Source: Alkalibacter rhizosphaerae
GTDB lineage: Bacteria; Bacillota; Clostridia; Eubacteriales; Alkalibacteraceae
Assembly: GCF_017352215.1 (NCBI RefSeq)
Contig: NZ_CP071444.1
Location: forward strand, 1,240,001 to 1,304,000
Direction: 5' to 3'
DNA length: 64,000 bases
Part shown: positions 46,733 to 57,807 of the stretch, one piece after another
Numbering within the stretch: the stretch's first letter is position 1
Layout of the letters: every line of letters starts with the position of its first letter
The notes under the pieces: generated by a model
Databases searched by the model: none
What the model was told of the DNA's origin: nothing
Seen by the model: only the letters and a program-made list of their open reading frames with translations
Program-made: the position numbers and the translations under genes

Positions 46733-47272
46733 TTATCGGTTAAAAGGCATTCCCAGCAAGCTCAACAGTTCCAGAGCTTCTTCATCGGTTTTTGCAGTTG
46801 TTACAAAAATGATGTCCATACCTCTGATCTGTTCTACTTTATCGTAATCGATCTCCGGGAAAATCAGTTGTTCTTTTACTCCCATGGAGTAGTTTCCACG
46901 TCCGTCGAAAGATTTTGCCGATATACCTCTAAAGTCTCTAACTCTGGGAAGGGCGATGTTGAATAATTTATCGGTGAATTCATACATTCTGCTTGCACGA
47001 AGGGTAACTTTTGCTCCAACGTTCATGCCTTCTCTCAGCTTAAAGTTGGATACGGATTTCTTCGCTTTTGTAATGACAGGCTTTTGTCCTGCAATGATCG
47101 CCAGGTCGTTTACAGCTGCTTCCAAAAGTTTTGCGTTGTCTTTTGCGTCTCCCAGCCCCATGTTTATGACTACTTTTTCCAGTTTCGGTACTTCCATGAT
47201 GTTGCTGTATTTGAACTTTTCCATCAACGCCGGAATTACCTCTTCTTTATATTTATCCTTTAATCTTGGCAT
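46733..47272 (-). CDS. rplE: Ribosomal protein L5
   Basis: 5S rRNA-binding, 179 residues. [18 protein letters not shown] and [14 protein letters not shown] are conserved. Confidence 0.98.
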   Translation of the reverse strand: MPRLKDKYKEEVIPALMEKFKYSNIMEVPKLEKVVINMGLGDAKDNAKLLEAAVNDLAIIAGQKPVITKAKKSVSNFKLREGMNVGAKVTLRASRMYEFTDKLFNIALPRVRDFRGISAKSFDGRGNYSMGVKEQLIFPEIDYDKVEQIRGMDIIFVTTAKTDEEALELLSLLGMPFNR

Positions 47273-47292
47273 ATTGTCTACCTCCTTCCCTA

Positions 47293-47628
47293 CTACTTGT
47301 TAAATGTTTCTCCACATTTTTTGCAAAATCGGACTTTCGTTCCGTCTTCCAAAAACTTCTTGCCTGTTCGAACGCCTTTTTTGCACTTGTCGCAGTACAA
47401 CAACACGTTGGAAGCATGAATCTTCCCTTCCTGCTTGACAATTCCACCTTGCTGTACTTTTTGAGAAGGTTTCATGTGCTTTGTCATCATGTTGATCCCT
47501 TCGACGATCACTCGGCCCTCTTTCGGATATACCGCCAACACTTTGCCGGTCTCTCCCTTGTCTTTTCCAGAGTTCACCATTACGATGTCGTCTTTTTTCA
47601 CATGCATTTTCTTTTTCACTTCAGCCAC
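47293..47628 (-). CDS. rplX: Ribosomal protein L24
   Basis: 111 residues with a KOW motif ([20 protein letters not shown]). The C-terminal half has [11 protein letters not shown] and FCKKCGETF, a four-cysteine ribbon that suggests zinc binding. Confidence 0.98.
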   Translation of the reverse strand: MAEVKKKMHVKKDDIVMVNSGKDKGETGKVLAVYPKEGRVIVEGINMMTKHMKPSQKVQQGGIVKQEGKIHASNVLLYCDKCKKGVRTGKKFLEDGTKVRFCKKCGETFNK

Positions 47629-47634
47629 CTCCTC

Positions 47635-48003
47635 TTAAAGTACTTCCGGTGCCAAGGACAGTATTTTCATAAATTTTTGTTCTCTCAATTCTCTAGCTAC
47701 AGGTCCGAAAATACGTGTTCCCCTTGGCTGTTTGTCGTCTTTTATAATTACGGCAGCGTTTTGGTCAAAATTGATGTAGCTCCCGTCTTCTCTACGAATG
47801 CTTTTTACAGTTCGAACCACAACGGCTTTTACGACGTCGCCTTTTTTAACAACCCCGCCTGGCGTTGCCGCTTTTACAGAGCATACAATAATGTCTCCTA
47901 CCGTTGCATATCTTTTTCCAGAACCACCGAGAACACGAATGCACAACAATTCTTTCGCTCCTGTGTTGTCGGCTACTTTCAGCCTGGTTTCTTGTTGTAT
48001 CAT
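47635..48003 (-). CDS. rplN: Ribosomal protein L14
   Basis: 122 residues. [19 protein letters not shown] and the signature around [15 protein letters not shown] are intact. Confidence 0.98.
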   Translation of the reverse strand: MIQQETRLKVADNTGAKELLCIRVLGGSGKRYATVGDIIVCSVKAATPGGVVKKGDVVKAVVVRTVKSIRREDGSYINFDQNAAVIIKDDKQPRGTRIFGPVARELREQKFMKILSLAPEVL

Positions 48004-48028
48004 CTGCTTTGTCTCCTTTCAGGCACGA

Positions 48029-48283
48029 CTATAGTGCCTTTTCTATTACCTCTACTAATCTCCATCTTTTATCTTTACTTAAAGGTCGTGTCTCCATGAT
48101 TTTAACCACATCACCGGTATTGCACTGGTTCTGCTCATCATGAGCTTTGAATTTGGTCGTTCTTTTAACCCTTTTTTTGTAAAGAGGATGTTTTACAAAA
48201 GTTTCTACAGCAACAACGATCGTCTTGTCCATCTTGTCACTTACTACTTTTCCTACTCTTGTCTTTCTTTGCGCTCTTTCCAC
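48029..48283 (-). CDS. rpsQ: Ribosomal protein S17
   Basis: 84 residues, OB fold. [19 protein letters not shown] and [15 protein letters not shown] are family-typical. Confidence 0.98.
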   Translation of the reverse strand: MERAQRKTRVGKVVSDKMDKTIVVAVETFVKHPLYKKRVKRTTKFKAHDEQNQCNTGDVVKIMETRPLSKDKRWRLVEVIEKAL

Positions 48284-48302
48284 AAAAGTACCCTCCTTTT
48301 CC

Positions 48303-48506
48303 TTAAGCTTCTATTGCTTTCAATTCTCTTTCCGTAAGGATCGTCTTGATCCGTGCATACGTTCTTTTTACTTCCCTGATTCGGATTGGATTTTCCAATT
48401 GACCAGTGGCAAGTTGGAAACGCAGGTTGAACAACTCTTCCTTGAGTTCACTCAATTTGCTTTCCAATTCCTGTGTGCTTAATTCTCTTATTTCTTTCGC
48501 TTTCAT
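48303..48506 (-). CDS. rpmC: Ribosomal protein L29
   Basis: 67 residues, two-helix protein at the tunnel exit. [20 protein letters not shown] and the [14 protein letters not shown] signature. Its stop overlaps the rplP/rpmC junction by 1 nt. Confidence 0.97.
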   Translation of the reverse strand: MKAKEIRELSTQELESKLSELKEELFNLRFQLATGQLENPIRIREVKRTYARIKTILTERELKAIEA

Positions 48507-48940
48507 TAGGATTCACCACCCACTTCCTCAAACTCTTTACGGGTAACAAATTTTGTTTTGATCGGCAGTTTATGCATGGCAAGTCGCATGGCTTCTCGAG
48601 CCAATTCCTCCGAAACACCTGCGATTTCAAACATGATCCTGCCTGGTTTAACAACTGCTACCCAGTATTCTGGCGAACCTTTACCGGAACCCATTCGGGT
48701 CTCTGCCGGTTTCTGTGTTACAGGTTTGTCCGGGAATATCTTGATCCAGACCTTTCCGCCTCTTTTGATATATCTTGTCATAGCGATACGAGCCGCTTCA
48801 ATTTGATTTGATGTAATCCAACCTGGTTCCAGGGCTTGGATTGCATAGTCACCATAATTGATGGTATTGCCTCTGGTTGCCTTGCCCTTCATTCTTCCTC
48901 GAAAGACTCTTCTGCGTTTTACTCTTTTAGGCATTAACAT
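48506..48940 (-). CDS. rplP: Ribosomal protein L16
   Basis: 144 residues. [19 protein letters not shown] is typical, with [20 protein letters not shown] and [19 protein letters not shown] further on. The first ATG has good spacing to GGAGG. Confidence 0.98.
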   Translation of the reverse strand: MLMPKRVKRRRVFRGRMKGKATRGNTINYGDYAIQALEPGWITSNQIEAARIAMTRYIKRGGKVWIKIFPDKPVTQKPAETRMGSGKGSPEYWVAVVKPGRIMFEIAGVSEELAREAMRLAMHKLPIKTKFVTRKEFEEVGGES

Positions 48941-48957
48941 TATGGTTTCCTCCTTCC

Positions 48958-49611
48958 TTATTTCTTATTGTTTTCTTTTTTTTCAGGAAGAACTTCCCCT
49001 TTGTTGATCCAAACTTTCACTCCGATTTTTCCATATGTGGTATTCGCTTCAGCAAAACCGTAGTCAATGTCAGCTCTCAACGTCTGCAAAGGTACATTTC
49101 CTTCGCTGTAGTGTTCCGTTCTAGCCATCTCTGCGCCATTCAATCGTCCGGCGACACATGTTTTGATCCCCAATGCGCCACTTCTCAGCGATCTGCTGAT
49201 GGACTGCTTCATGGCTCGTCGGAAAGAAACCCTTCGCTCCAATTGGGAAGCAATGTTTTCTGCAACCAATTGTGCATTGGTATCGATATTCTTGATCTCA
49301 ACGATATTGATGAATACATTTTTGTTGGTCATTTTAACGATTTGGTTTTTCAGTGCTTCAATGCCTGAACCACCTTTTCCAATAATCATGCCAGGTTTTG
49401 CTGTATGAATATGGATCCTGATTCGATTGGCGTATCGCTCAATTTCAATATGAGAGATTCCAGCAGTGTATTGATTTTTCTTGATGAATTTTCGGATCTT
49501 GTTATCTTCGATTAGAAAATCTGCAAAATCCTTGTCTTTCGCATACCATCTTGCGCTCCAGTCCTTGATAACTCCAACTCTCAGACCGTGCGGATTGACT
49601 TTTTGACCCAC
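48958..49611 (-). CDS. rpsC: Ribosomal protein S3
   Basis: 217 residues; forms part of the mRNA entry site. An N-terminal KH domain ([18 protein letters not shown]) and the C-terminal [20 protein letters not shown] are clear. Confidence 0.98.
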   Translation of the reverse strand: MGQKVNPHGLRVGVIKDWSARWYAKDKDFADFLIEDNKIRKFIKKNQYTAGISHIEIERYANRIRIHIHTAKPGMIIGKGGSGIEALKNQIVKMTNKNVFINIVEIKNIDTNAQLVAENIASQLERRVSFRRAMKQSISRSLRSGALGIKTCVAGRLNGAEMARTEHYSEGNVPLQTLRADIDYGFAEANTTYGKIGVKVWINKGEVLPEKKENNKK

Positions 49612-49625
49612 TAACTATCCCCTCC

Positions 49626-49961
49626 TTACTCTTTTTCTTTTAGTACAACCGAAATATGGCTGCTTCTCTTCTTTATAAGTGATGCACGACCCATGGAACC
49701 GGCTAAAAACCGTTTCATGGTTGGTCCCTGATCTGCATATATTTCTGCAACATATAATTTTGCAGGATCCATTTCGTAATTGTTTTCCGCGTTTGCTGCT
49801 GCTGATTTGATGACTTTTTCCACTACTTTTGCTGACTTGTTCGGCAACAACATCAATATGTTAATGGCTTCGCCAAGTTGCTTGCCCCTTACCAGGTCAA
49901 CAACCAGCTTCGCTTTTCTTGGTGATACTCGTACGTATCTGGCACTTGCTTTCGCTTCCAC
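49626..49961 (-). CDS. rplV: Ribosomal protein L22
   Basis: 111 residues. [18 protein letters not shown] at the N-terminus; the tunnel loop is near the C-terminal [19 protein letters not shown]. No loop deletion of the kind linked to macrolide resistance is obvious. Confidence 0.98.
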   Translation of the reverse strand: MEAKASARYVRVSPRKAKLVVDLVRGKQLGEAINILMLLPNKSAKVVEKVIKSAAANAENNYEMDPAKLYVAEIYADQGPTMKRFLAGSMGRASLIKKRSSHISVVLKEKE

Positions 49962-49986
49962 TTAATTAACCTCCTTCCAAGACTTT

Positions 49987-50265
49987 CTATTTCTTCCCGG
50001 AAGACTTTTCCCCTGCATGACCTCTAAAAGTTCGTGTAGGAGCAAATTCTCCGAGTTTATGTCCAACCATGTCCTCCGAAAGGTATACTGGAACATGCTT
50101 TCTTCCATCATGCACTGCGATGGTGTGACCTACCATTTGAGGGAAAATCGTCGAGCTTCGCGACCAAGTCTTGATGACTTTCTTTTCATTCTTCTTGTTC
50201 ATTTCTTCGACTCGTTTCAGCAACTTTTCGTCAACATAAGGTCCTTTTTTCAATGATCTACTCAT
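49987..50265 (-). CDS. rpsS: Ribosomal protein S19
   Basis: 92 residues. [19 protein letters not shown] and [15 protein letters not shown] are diagnostic. Confidence 0.98.
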   Translation of the reverse strand: MSRSLKKGPYVDEKLLKRVEEMNKKNEKKVIKTWSRSSTIFPQMVGHTIAVHDGRKHVPVYLSEDMVGHKLGEFAPTRTFRGHAGEKSSGKK

Positions 50266-50285
50266 TTATTTACCTCCTTCCGGTA

Positions 50286-51116
50286 CTATTTCGTTCTTCT
50301 TCTTACGATATACTTGTCTGAACTCTTGTTTTTCTTTCTCGTTTTGTATCCTAGTGCAGGCTTGCCCCAAGGAGTAGATGGTCCCGGACGTCCTATTGGC
50401 GCTTTACCTTCACCACCACCGTGTGGGTGATCGTTGGGGTTCATGACAGAACCACGAACGGTAGGTCGAATGCCCATGTGTCTTTTTCTACCAGCTTTAC
50501 CGATTCGAACGTTGGCATGGTCAGCATTTCCAACTTGACCTACCGTTGCGCGACATTCTTGACGCACCATTCTCATTTCTCCAGATGGAAGTCGCAATAC
50601 AGCGTAGCTGTTTTCCTTTGCCATCAATTGTGCAGAGTTTCCGGCACTTCGTACCAGTTGTCCGCCTTTTCCTGCTTTTAGTTCCACGTTGTGTACGATG
50701 GTACCTACAGGAATGTTTACCAGGGGAAGAGCATTTCCAACTTTGATGTCAGAACCTTCACCCGATTCTACAAAATCTCCCACCTTCAAGTTCAGGGGTG
50801 CGATGATGTATCTTTTCTCCCCGTCCAGGTAGTGCAGCAATGCAATGTTGGCACTTCTGTTCGGATCGTACTCGATGCTGGCCACTTTGGCTTTGATCCC
50901 GTCCTTGTTTCTCTTAAAGTCAATGATTCTATATTTTCTTTTTGCTCCGCCGCCTTTGTGACGGACCGTGATTTTACCGTGTGCATTTCTTCCGGCCGTG
51001 TGCTTCAATGGAGCAAGAAGAGATTTTTCCGGCGTGCTTGTTGTCACTTCGCTATAGGTGTTCACGCTCATGTTTCTTCTTCCGGCAGAAGTCGGTTTGT
51101 ATTTCTTGATACCCAT
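50286..51116 (-). CDS. rplB: Ribosomal protein L2
   Basis: 276 residues; needed for the peptidyl transferase centre. [20 protein letters not shown] at the start and [20 protein letters not shown], which holds the conserved His, near the C-terminus. Confidence 0.98.
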   Translation of the reverse strand: MGIKKYKPTSAGRRNMSVNTYSEVTTSTPEKSLLAPLKHTAGRNAHGKITVRHKGGGAKRKYRIIDFKRNKDGIKAKVASIEYDPNRSANIALLHYLDGEKRYIIAPLNLKVGDFVESGEGSDIKVGNALPLVNIPVGTIVHNVELKAGKGGQLVRSAGNSAQLMAKENSYAVLRLPSGEMRMVRQECRATVGQVGNADHANVRIGKAGRKRHMGIRPTVRGSVMNPNDHPHGGGEGKAPIGRPGPSTPWGKPALGYKTRKKNKSSDKYIVRRRTK

Positions 51117-51161
51117 TTCACTTTACCTCCTTTTTACGTCGAGACCTTTCGTCCCTTTTTA

Positions 51162-51452
51162 TTAGATGCCTTCAAAGAACTCGATGGATTTGCTGTCTGG
51201 AGTAAGTTTTACAATGGCTTTTTTCCAGTTTGCACGTCGTCCGAGATATTTTCCCATCCGCTTCATTTTTCCATTCATGTTCATGGTAAATACTTTTTCC
51301 ACTTTGACGCCAAAAATCGTTTCTACGGCATTCTTGATCTGGATCTTGTTTGCATCTTTTTTTACTTTAAATGTGTACTTGTTCTCACCGATGTCATCCA
51401 TACTTCTTTCCGTAACGATCGGCTTTATGATAATGTCATGAGGGCTAAGCAT
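51162..51452 (-). CDS. rplW: Ribosomal protein L23
   Basis: 96 residues. [16 protein letters not shown] and [20 protein letters not shown] are conserved. The ATG overlaps the rplD stop by 1 nt (TAATG), which excludes the longer in-frame version. Confidence 0.97.
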   Translation of the reverse strand: MLSPHDIIIKPIVTERSMDDIGENKYTFKVKKDANKIQIKNAVETIFGVKVEKVFTMNMNGKMKRMGKYLGRRANWKKAIVKLTPDSKSIEFFEGI

Positions 51453-52075
51453 TATGCGTACACCTCCTCTATTTTCTCTACGGAACCTTTCGTTGCCACC
51501 AGGCAATCGTAATTCAGCAAGTCATAAACGTTCAAAGTGTCCACCGTTGCTGTAATGACACCTTCGATATTTCTTGCGGACTTGTAAATATTTTCATTGA
51601 CGCTGTCCAGCACGATGATCGTTTTCTTGCCTGCTTTTATTGCAGATAAAATGGCAGTCATTTCTTTTGTCTTCGGAGCATCCATAACGATGGAATCCAA
51701 AACCAGCAATTCATTTTCAGCCACTTTAGCAGAAAGAACGGATTTCATTGCCAATCGATTCATTTTCTTGTTGACTTTTTTAGTATAATCTCTTGGTTTC
51801 GGTGCAAAGATCACGCCGCCGCCTTTCCACAATGGAGAACGAATGGTACCGGCTCTCGCCCTTCCCGTTCCTTTTTGTCTCCAAGGTTTTCTGCCTCCGC
51901 CTCGAACTTCAGAACGGGTCTTTGCAGATTGTGTCCCCTGTCGCTTGTTGGCCAATTGTGCCACAACAACTTGGTGTACTGCAGCTTCGTTCGGTTCGAT
52001 GCCGAATATTGCATCGCTTAATGTCAGTTCTTCTATTTTTTCCCCTTTAATATTGATTACATCAATTTTAGGCAT
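51452..52075 (-). CDS. rplD: Ribosomal protein L4
   Basis: 207 residues. The extended loop [20 protein letters not shown] and [16 protein letters not shown] are intact. L4 is the classic autoregulator of the S10 operon in proteobacteria; whether that holds here is unknown. Confidence 0.98.
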   Translation of the reverse strand: MPKIDVINIKGEKIEELTLSDAIFGIEPNEAAVHQVVVAQLANKRQGTQSAKTRSEVRGGGRKPWRQKGTGRARAGTIRSPLWKGGGVIFAPKPRDYTKKVNKKMNRLAMKSVLSAKVAENELLVLDSIVMDAPKTKEMTAILSAIKAGKKTIIVLDSVNENIYKSARNIEGVITATVDTLNVYDLLNYDCLVATKGSVEKIEEVYA

Positions 52076-52096
52076 TTTTATTCCTCCTTTCCGATC

Positions 52097-52726
52097 TTAC
52101 TTTTTAACGGTTTCTTTTATCGTAATCAAGCTTCCCCGGATCCCCGGCACTGCGCCTTTTACCAAAAGAAGGTTTCTATCCGCATCCACTTTGACGATCT
52201 CCAAATTTTGTACCGTCACTTGTACGTTACCCATTTGTCCCGGCAGCTTCTTTCCTTTAAATACTCTGGAAGGACTGGAAGATGCACCCATGGATCCTGG
52301 GGAGCGGTGATACTTGGAACCGTGCTTCATTGGTCCTCTGGATTGGTTGTGTCTTTTGATGACACCCTGGAATCCCTTTCCCTTGGAAGTTCCGGTAACG
52401 TCGATCTTGTCTCCGTTTTCAAATACGTCTGCTTTTACGTCCTGGCCTACTTCGTAAGCGGCTGCATCTGCAACTCGGAACTCTTTAAGGATCCGTTTGT
52501 ATGCCAGCTCGTTTTTGTCGAAATGACCTTTTCGCGGTTTCGTTACTTTTTTCTCTTTTACATCGCCATAACCCAACTGGATGCTGTTGTATCCATCTGT
52601 ATCAAGGCTTTTTACCTGAACCACCTGGCAAGGTCCTGCTTCTACTACGGTGACAGGCACCAATTGGCCTTCCTCCGTAAAGATTTGGGTCATGCCGAGT
52701 TTTTTTCCTATGATTACTTTCTCCAT
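52097..52726 (-). CDS. rplC: Ribosomal protein L3
   Basis: 209 residues. [36 protein letters not shown] and [16 protein letters not shown] (family signature) are clear. ATG 52726 is 5 nt after AGGAGGTG; the longer frame begins inside that site. Confidence 0.98.
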   Translation of the reverse strand: MEKVIIGKKLGMTQIFTEEGQLVPVTVVEAGPCQVVQVKSLDTDGYNSIQLGYGDVKEKKVTKPRKGHFDKNELAYKRILKEFRVADAAAYEVGQDVKADVFENGDKIDVTGTSKGKGFQGVIKRHNQSRGPMKHGSKYHRSPGSMGASSSPSRVFKGKKLPGQMGNVQVTVQNLEIVKVDADRNLLLVKGAVPGIRGSLITIKETVKK

Positions 52727-52778
52727 TTGTTGCACCTCCTAATAATTAGCGGATCACCCTCAGGCGATCATAATCTCA

Positions 52779-53087
52779 TTAAAGCTTGATCTCGATATCT
52801 ACACCAGCCGGCAGATCCAGCCGCATCAATGCGTCTACTGTCTTTGGCGTCGGGTTCAAGATGTCGATCAGTCTTTTGTGAGTTCTCATTTCAAACTGCT
52901 CTCTGGAATCTTTGTACTTGTGTACTGCACGAAGAATGGTGATGATCTCTTTTTCTGTCGGCAACGGAACTGGGCCCGATACACCTGCACCTGTTCTTTT
53001 TGCAGTTTCCACGATTTTCTGTGCGGATTGATCCAATACCTTGTGATCATACGCTTTCAATCTGATTCTGATCTTTTGTTTTGCCAT
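52779..53087 (-). CDS. rpsJ: Ribosomal protein S10
   Basis: 102 residues. [19 protein letters not shown] and [17 protein letters not shown] are diagnostic. First gene of the roughly 15-kb S10-spc-alpha operon, preceded by its own promoter and a leader of about 190 nt. Confidence 0.98.
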   Translation of the reverse strand: MAKQKIRIRLKAYDHKVLDQSAQKIVETAKRTGAGVSGPVPLPTEKEIITILRAVHKYKDSREQFEMRTHKRLIDILNPTPKTVDALMRLDLPAGVDIEIKL

Positions 53088-53281
53088 ACCTAATTTTCCC
53101 TCCTTACTTTTCTTTTAGGTACGACCGAATCCCTCGAACACTCTTCCGGGCGTTCACAATATTTTTTTAATAAAATATCGTTGAAATTCGTCGTCCGATT
53201 CATGATCTGGACATACTCCGAGAAAATTCCCTCTGGAAAAAAGCAACCTTTCTCTTCATCGCATAAAGTCACAGCTTAAAT
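53088..53281 (-). promoter_or_regulatory. Long 5' leader of the S10 operon
   Basis: Between the predicted transcription start (near 53275) and rpsJ is a leader of about 190 nt. It contains a 60-codon open frame (53090-53272) without a ribosome binding site that I do not accept as a gene. I see no clear match to a known leader structure, but the length allows one. Confidence 0.45.
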
Positions 53282-53310
53282 ATTATACCTTAAAGAACTT
53301 CCAACCTCAA
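53282..53310 (-). promoter_or_regulatory. S10 operon promoter
   Basis: Minus strand TTGAGG (53305-53310), 17-nt spacer, perfect TATAAT (53282-53287), the only good promoter in the 332-nt tuf-rpsJ gap. Confidence 0.8.
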
Positions 53311-53313
53311 TAC

Positions 53314-53371
53314 TTTTTGCATGCATTTTCATGAGTTTTCACATGTTTTTCATGTTTTTTTGTGTTTTTTT
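53314..53371 (-). promoter_or_regulatory. Six phased A-tracts upstream of the S10 promoter
   Basis: Minus-strand A-runs at 53314-53318, 53326-53329, 53336-53339, 53346-53350, 53355-53361 and 53365-53371. Centres are 10-11.5 bp apart, one helical turn, immediately upstream of the -35. Predicted bent DNA or UP element. CATG occurs between most runs. Confidence 0.7.
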
Positions 53372-53399
53372 AAAAAAGAGGACGCTATTCTGCGTCCTC
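53372..53399 (-). terminator. Terminator after tuf
   Basis: Minus-strand 8-bp stem GAGGACGC/GCGTCCTC, 6-nt loop, then six U. Separates the str operon from the S10 operon. Confidence 0.9.
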
Positions 53400-53419
53400 C
53401 TGATGTTTTTCCCGATCGA

Positions 53420-54613
53420 TTACTCGACGATCTCTGCTACGACACCGGATGCAACGGTTCGTCCACCTTCTCGGATGGCGAAACGCAAGCCTTCTTCGAT
53501 GGCGATGGGAGTGATCAATTGGATCTCCATGGCGATGTTGTCGCCAGGCATTACCATCTCCACGCCTTCGCCCAGCTCGATGATGCCGGTCACGTCAGTG
53601 GTTCTGAAATAAAACTGCGGTCGGTATCCGTTGAAGAAAGGAGTATGTCGTCCACCCTCTTCTTTTGTCAATACGTATACTTCCGACTTGAATTTGGTGT
53701 GGGGATTTACAGTTCCCGGCTTGGCCAATACTTGTCCACGCTCGATCTCTGTTCGGTCCACTCCTCGAAGCAACGCTCCGATGTTGTCTCCGGCTACTGC
53801 CTGATCCAACAGTTTTCTAAACATCTCTACTCCGGTAACGACTACTTTTCTTCTCGTTTCCGTCATTCCGATGATCTCTACTTCTTCACCGACTTTGATG
53901 GTTCCACGCTCTACTCTACCTGTAGCTACAGTTCCTCGTCCTGTGATGGAGAAGACGTCCTCTACCGGCATCAGGAAGGGCTTGTCCGTTGCTCTTTCCG
54001 GGTCCGGGATGTACTCGTCTACCTCTTTCATCAGTTCAACGATCTTGTCGCCCCATTCTCCGTCTGGATCTTCCAGTGCACGAAGGGCGCTTCCTACTAC
54101 GATGGGCGTGTCGTCGCCTGGGAATTCATATTCGTTGAGCAGCTCTCGTACTTCCATTTCCACCAGTTCGATCAACTCGTCGTCGTCGACCATGTCGGCT
54201 TTGTTCAGGAATACAACGATGTAAGGTACTCCTACCTGTCTGGACAAGAGGATGTGCTCTCTTGTTTGAGGCATGGGGCCGTCTGCTGCACTTACTACCA
54301 GGATGGCTCCGTCCATTTGGGCGGCTCCTGTGATCATGTTCTTTACGTAGTCGGCGTGTCCCGGGCAGTCTACGTGAGCGTAGTGTCTTGCATCTGTTTC
54401 GTACTCTACGTGAGAAGTGGAGATGGTGATCCCTCTTTCTCTCTCTTCCGGTGCCTTGTCGATCTTGTCAAATGCTACAGCGGATCCTGTTCCGAATCTT
54501 TTGTTCAATACTGTTGTGATCGCTGCCGTCAACGTCGTTTTGCCGTGGTCTACGTGTCCAATGGTTCCAATGTTTACGTGGGTTTTGTTTCTTTCAAATT
54601 TTGCTTTTCCCAT
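53420..54613 (-). CDS. tuf: Elongation factor Tu
   Basis: GTPase that brings aminoacyl-tRNA to the ribosome, 397 residues. [14 protein letters not shown] (P-loop), [20 protein letters not shown] and the domain II-III sequences are intact. Last gene of rpsL-rpsG-fusA-tuf. Only one copy is seen in this window. Confidence 0.99.
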   Translation of the reverse strand: MGKAKFERNKTHVNIGTIGHVDHGKTTLTAAITTVLNKRFGTGSAVAFDKIDKAPEERERGITISTSHVEYETDARHYAHVDCPGHADYVKNMITGAAQMDGAILVVSAADGPMPQTREHILLSRQVGVPYIVVFLNKADMVDDDELIELVEMEVRELLNEYEFPGDDTPIVVGSALRALEDPDGEWGDKIVELMKEVDEYIPDPERATDKPFLMPVEDVFSITGRGTVATGRVERGTIKVGEEVEIIGMTETRRKVVVTGVEMFRKLLDQAVAGDNIGALLRGVDRTEIERGQVLAKPGTVNPHTKFKSEVYVLTKEEGGRHTPFFNGYRPQFYFRTTDVTGIIELGEGVEMVMPGDNIAMEIQLITPIAIEEGLRFAIREGGRTVASGVVAEIVE

Positions 54614-54629
54614 CTTAATACCCTCCTAA

Positions 54630-56701
54630 TTATTTTTTGCCTTCCATGATTTGCTCGGAAATGCTCTTTGGTACTTCTTCATAGTGATCAAATTGGTAGG
54701 AATATACGCCTCGACCCTGGGTCTTGCTTCGAAGGTCTGTGGCATATCCAAACATCTCGGACAATGGAACGAATCCACGTACGACTTGCACATTTCCTCG
54801 CGGTTCCATACCTTCGATTCGGCCACGTCTGGAGTTCAAGTCTCCAATGACGTCTCCCATATATTCTTCCGGTACGGTGATTTCGATTTTGAAGATCGGC
54901 TCCAGGATCACTGGATCCGCTTTTTTGCAGCCCTCTTTGAAGGCCATGGATCCTGCAATTTTAAATGCCATCTCCGAAGAGTCGACATCGTGGTAGGATC
55001 CGTCTACCAGGGTAGCCCGGAAGTCCAATACCGGATAACCGGCAAGTACACCGTTTTCCATGGCTTCTCGAATCCCTTGATCGACCGGCGCAATAAATTC
55101 TTTCGGTATGGATCCCCAACGATCTTGTTGACGAATTCATATCCTTCGCCTGGTTGTCTCGGTTCCAGTTCCAGCCATACGTGACCATACTGGCCCCGAC
55201 CACCGGATTGTCGTGCAAACTTTCCTTCCACTCGGACGTGCTTTCGAATGGTTTCTCGATAAGCTACCTGTGGTTTTCCTACATTTGCCTCCACTTTGAA
55301 TTCTCGAAGCATACGGTCTACGATGATGTCCAAATGCAACTCTCCCATTCCGGAGATGATGGTTTGACCTGTTTCCGAATCCGTGTACGTTCTGAATGTA
55401 GGATCTTCTTCTGCAAGTTTCTGCAGTGCGATGCTCATTTTATCTTGACCTGCTTTTGTTTTCGGTTCAATGGCAACGGAGATTACCGGTTCCGGGAAAT
55501 CCATGGACTCCAGAATGACCTGGTCGCTTTCTACACAAAGAGTGTCTCCTGTAGTGGTATCTTTCAAACCTACGGCTGCAGCAATATCTCCAGTGTAGAC
55601 CATGTCGATCTCTTCCCGGTGGTTCGCATGCATCTGCAGGATCCGGCCGATCCGCTCTTTTTTTCCTTTGGTTGAATTATATACATAGGATCCGGAATTC
55701 AATACACCGGAGTAAACCCGGAAGAATGCCAGTTTACCAACATAGGGGTCTGTCATGATCTTGAACGCCAGTGCAGAAAACGGACCGTCGTCGTCTGCCG
55801 GTCGCGAGATCTCCTCGTCCGTCTTGGGGTCGATCCCCTTGATGGCCGGTACGTCCAGCGGAGAAGGCATGTACTCTACAACTGCATCCAACATGGGTTG
55901 TACCCCTTTGTTTTTGTAGGAGGATCCACACAGTACCGGGATCATGCTTACAGCTACCGTCGCTTTACGAATGGCGGCATTGATCTCAGCCGGCGAAATC
56001 TCTTCTCCTTCCAAAAACTTCATCATCAATTCTTCGTCGAAGTCGGAAATGTGCTCCAACAGGTTTTCCCGATACTCTTCTGCTTTTTCCTTCATGTCTT
56101 CCGGGATCTCGACGACTTCTACATCTTTTCCTTCATCATCCTTGTAAATAACGGCATTCATGAGCACCAGGTCGACCAGGCCTTTGAAAGTATCTTCACT
56201 TCCGATAGGCAACTGGATCGGCACCGCATTGGCACCCAGACGTTCTTGCATCATGTCTACAACATGATAAAAGTCCGCACCTAAAATATCCATTTTATTT
56301 ACATAGGCCATTCTTGGGACCTTGTATTTGTCCGCTTGACGCCATACGGTTTCCGATTGGGGCTCCACTCCACCTTTTGCACAAAATACGGCAACGGATC
56401 CGTCCAACACACGCAAGGAACGTTCTACTTCAACTGTGAAGTCAACGTGTCCGGGTGTGTCAATAATGTTTATCCTATGATTTTTCCACTGGCAAGTAGT
56501 AGCAGCAGAGGTAATGGTGATACCTCTTTCCTGCTCCTGCTCCATCCAGTCCATTTGAGAAGCCCCTTCGTGGGTCTCGCCTAGCTTTCGGATCTTTCCC
56601 GAATAAAACAATATTCTTTCCGTGGTGGTGGTTTTCCCTGCATCAATATGGGCCATGATTCCAATGTTTCTCGTCATTTCCAAACTAAACTCTCTTGACA
56701 C
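54630..56701 (-). CDS. fusA: Elongation factor G, interrupted by a -1 frameshift
   Basis: Translocation GTPase, about 690 residues when repaired, the normal length. [19 protein letters not shown] (P-loop), [20 protein letters not shown] and [10 protein letters not shown] are visible, then domains II-V. The frame breaks at four C on the plus strand (55114-55117); five would read [18 protein letters not shown], the family sequence. GTG 56701 gives [12 protein letters not shown], the usual N-terminus, and is spaced from AAAGGATGG; ATG 56710 lies within that site. An essential gene, so a true break is unlikely. Confidence 0.94.
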
Positions 56702-56739
56702 AGTATCCATCCTTTCTTTGGTAAAAAAAACTTCCTAGA

Positions 56740-57210
56740 TTACCATCTGTAATGAGCGAACGCCTTGTTGGCTTCGGCCATTTTATGAGTATCTTCTTTT
56801 TTCTTCACAGATGCTCCGGCATTGTTGACTGCATCCAGCAACTCTGCAGACAATCTTGCTTGCATGGTTTTTTCGTTTCTTGCTCGAGTGTATCGAACCA
56901 ACCAACGCAAACCAAGAGCTTGTCTTCGATCCGGTCGGATCTCGATGGGCACCTGGTATGTTGCTCCACCGACTCTTCTTGCTTTTACTTCCAATACCGG
57001 CATGATGTTGTTGAGTGCTTCTTCAAACACTTCCAATGCGTCTCTTCCGGTTTTTTCTGCTACGGTATCAAAGGCTCCGTACACAATTCGTTGTGCAACG
57101 CCTTTTTTTCCATCCAACATGATGTTGTTTACCAATTTTGTTACCAGGATGCTGTTGTACAGCGGATCCGGCAATACTTCTCTCTTTGGAACAGGTCCTT
57201 TTCTAGGCAC
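56740..57210 (-). CDS. rpsG: Ribosomal protein S7
   Basis: 156 residues; nucleates the 30S head and often regulates the str operon. [19 protein letters not shown] and [13 protein letters not shown]-like sequence ([17 protein letters not shown]) are conserved. Start is GTG after GGAGGG. Confidence 0.98.
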   Translation of the reverse strand: MPRKGPVPKREVLPDPLYNSILVTKLVNNIMLDGKKGVAQRIVYGAFDTVAEKTGRDALEVFEEALNNIMPVLEVKARRVGGATYQVPIEIRPDRRQALGLRWLVRYTRARNEKTMQARLSAELLDAVNNAGASVKKKEDTHKMAEANKAFAHYRW

Positions 57211-57289
57211 TTTGCTTCCCTCCTTAATAAAAATCTTTCATCGGTACTCGACTACATAGTGCGCCGTTGTGCGTAATATCTATTGAATA

Positions 57290-57308
57290 TTATAAACCGG
57301 GTTTATAA
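57290..57308. promoter_or_regulatory. Perfect 19-bp palindrome between rpsL and rpsG
   Basis: TTATAAACC-G-GGTTTATAA, 9-bp arms around a central base. On the minus strand its edge forms a TATAAT, so it could be a regulated promoter or a protein site. Confidence 0.55.
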
Positions 57309-57326
57309 CGGATAGCTATTGCACGA

Positions 57327-57704
57327 TTATTTCTTAGCAGCTTTTTTTGCACCATACTTCGATCGAGACTGTTGTCTGTTTTGCACTCCAGCTGTATCCA
57401 ATGCTCCTCGAATAATTTTGTAACGTACACCGGGAAGGTCTTTGACTCTTCCGCCTTTGATCAATACGACGCTGTGTTCCTGCAGGTTATGTCCAATACC
57501 TGGAATGTATGCAGTAACCTCTGTTCCATTGGTCAAACGTACTCTGGCGATCTTACGAAGGGCAGAGTTCGGCTTCTTCGGAGTTGTGGTTCTTACAGCA
57601 GTACAAACACCTCTCTTTTGAGGGTTGTTCTTCAGTGCGGGAGAGTCGGATTTGTATTCCACCTTGGCTCTTCCATTCTTGACAAGCTGACTAATCGTTG
57701 GCAT
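57327..57704 (-). CDS. rpsL: Ribosomal protein S12
   Basis: Decoding-centre protein, 125 residues. [35 protein letters not shown] (holding the conserved lysine linked to streptomycin response, unchanged here) and [16 protein letters not shown] are intact. Confidence 0.98.
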   Translation of the reverse strand: MPTISQLVKNGRAKVEYKSDSPALKNNPQKRGVCTAVRTTTPKKPNSALRKIARVRLTNGTEVTAYIPGIGHNLQEHSVVLIKGGRVKDLPGVRYKIIRGALDTAGVQNRQQSRSKYGAKKAAKK

Positions 57705-57731
57705 TTTTTTGTTGCACCTCCTTGTTTTTTG

Positions 57732-57740
57732 ATTATATCA
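57732..57740 (-). promoter_or_regulatory. Extended -10 promoter of rpsL
   Basis: Minus strand TGATATAAT, about 28 nt before the rpsL start. No -35 at the standard distance (a TTGCAA lies 20 nt upstream of the -10). Confidence 0.5.
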
Positions 57741-57770
57741 GGCGTTTTCGCCAAATATTGCAATAAATGT

Positions 57771-57791
57771 CCCCCTCTACAGGAGAGGGGG
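57771..57791 (-). other. GC-rich hairpin between the L7Ae-like gene and rpsL
   Basis: Perfect 8-bp stem CCCCCTCT/AGAGGGGG with a 5-nt loop. It is followed by ACATTTATTG, not a clean U-run, so it may be a weak terminator or processing site. Confidence 0.55.
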
Positions 57792-57807
57792 AGTAAATAG
57801 CACCTGT

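Noticed and set aside
53090-53272. 60-codon frame in the S10 leader as a leader peptide
   Set aside because: GTG start without a ribosome binding site, no family resemblance, and no stem structures arranged like an attenuator that I could confirm.
53321-54649. A 442-codon open frame antisense to tuf, and similar long antisense frames over purF, purL, prsA, mfd, glmU, aconitase, rpoC and rpoB
   Set aside because: They mirror the codon use of the sense genes, which rarely contain codons that give stops on the other strand. None has a ribosome binding site or a recognisable domain, and the sense genes are certain.
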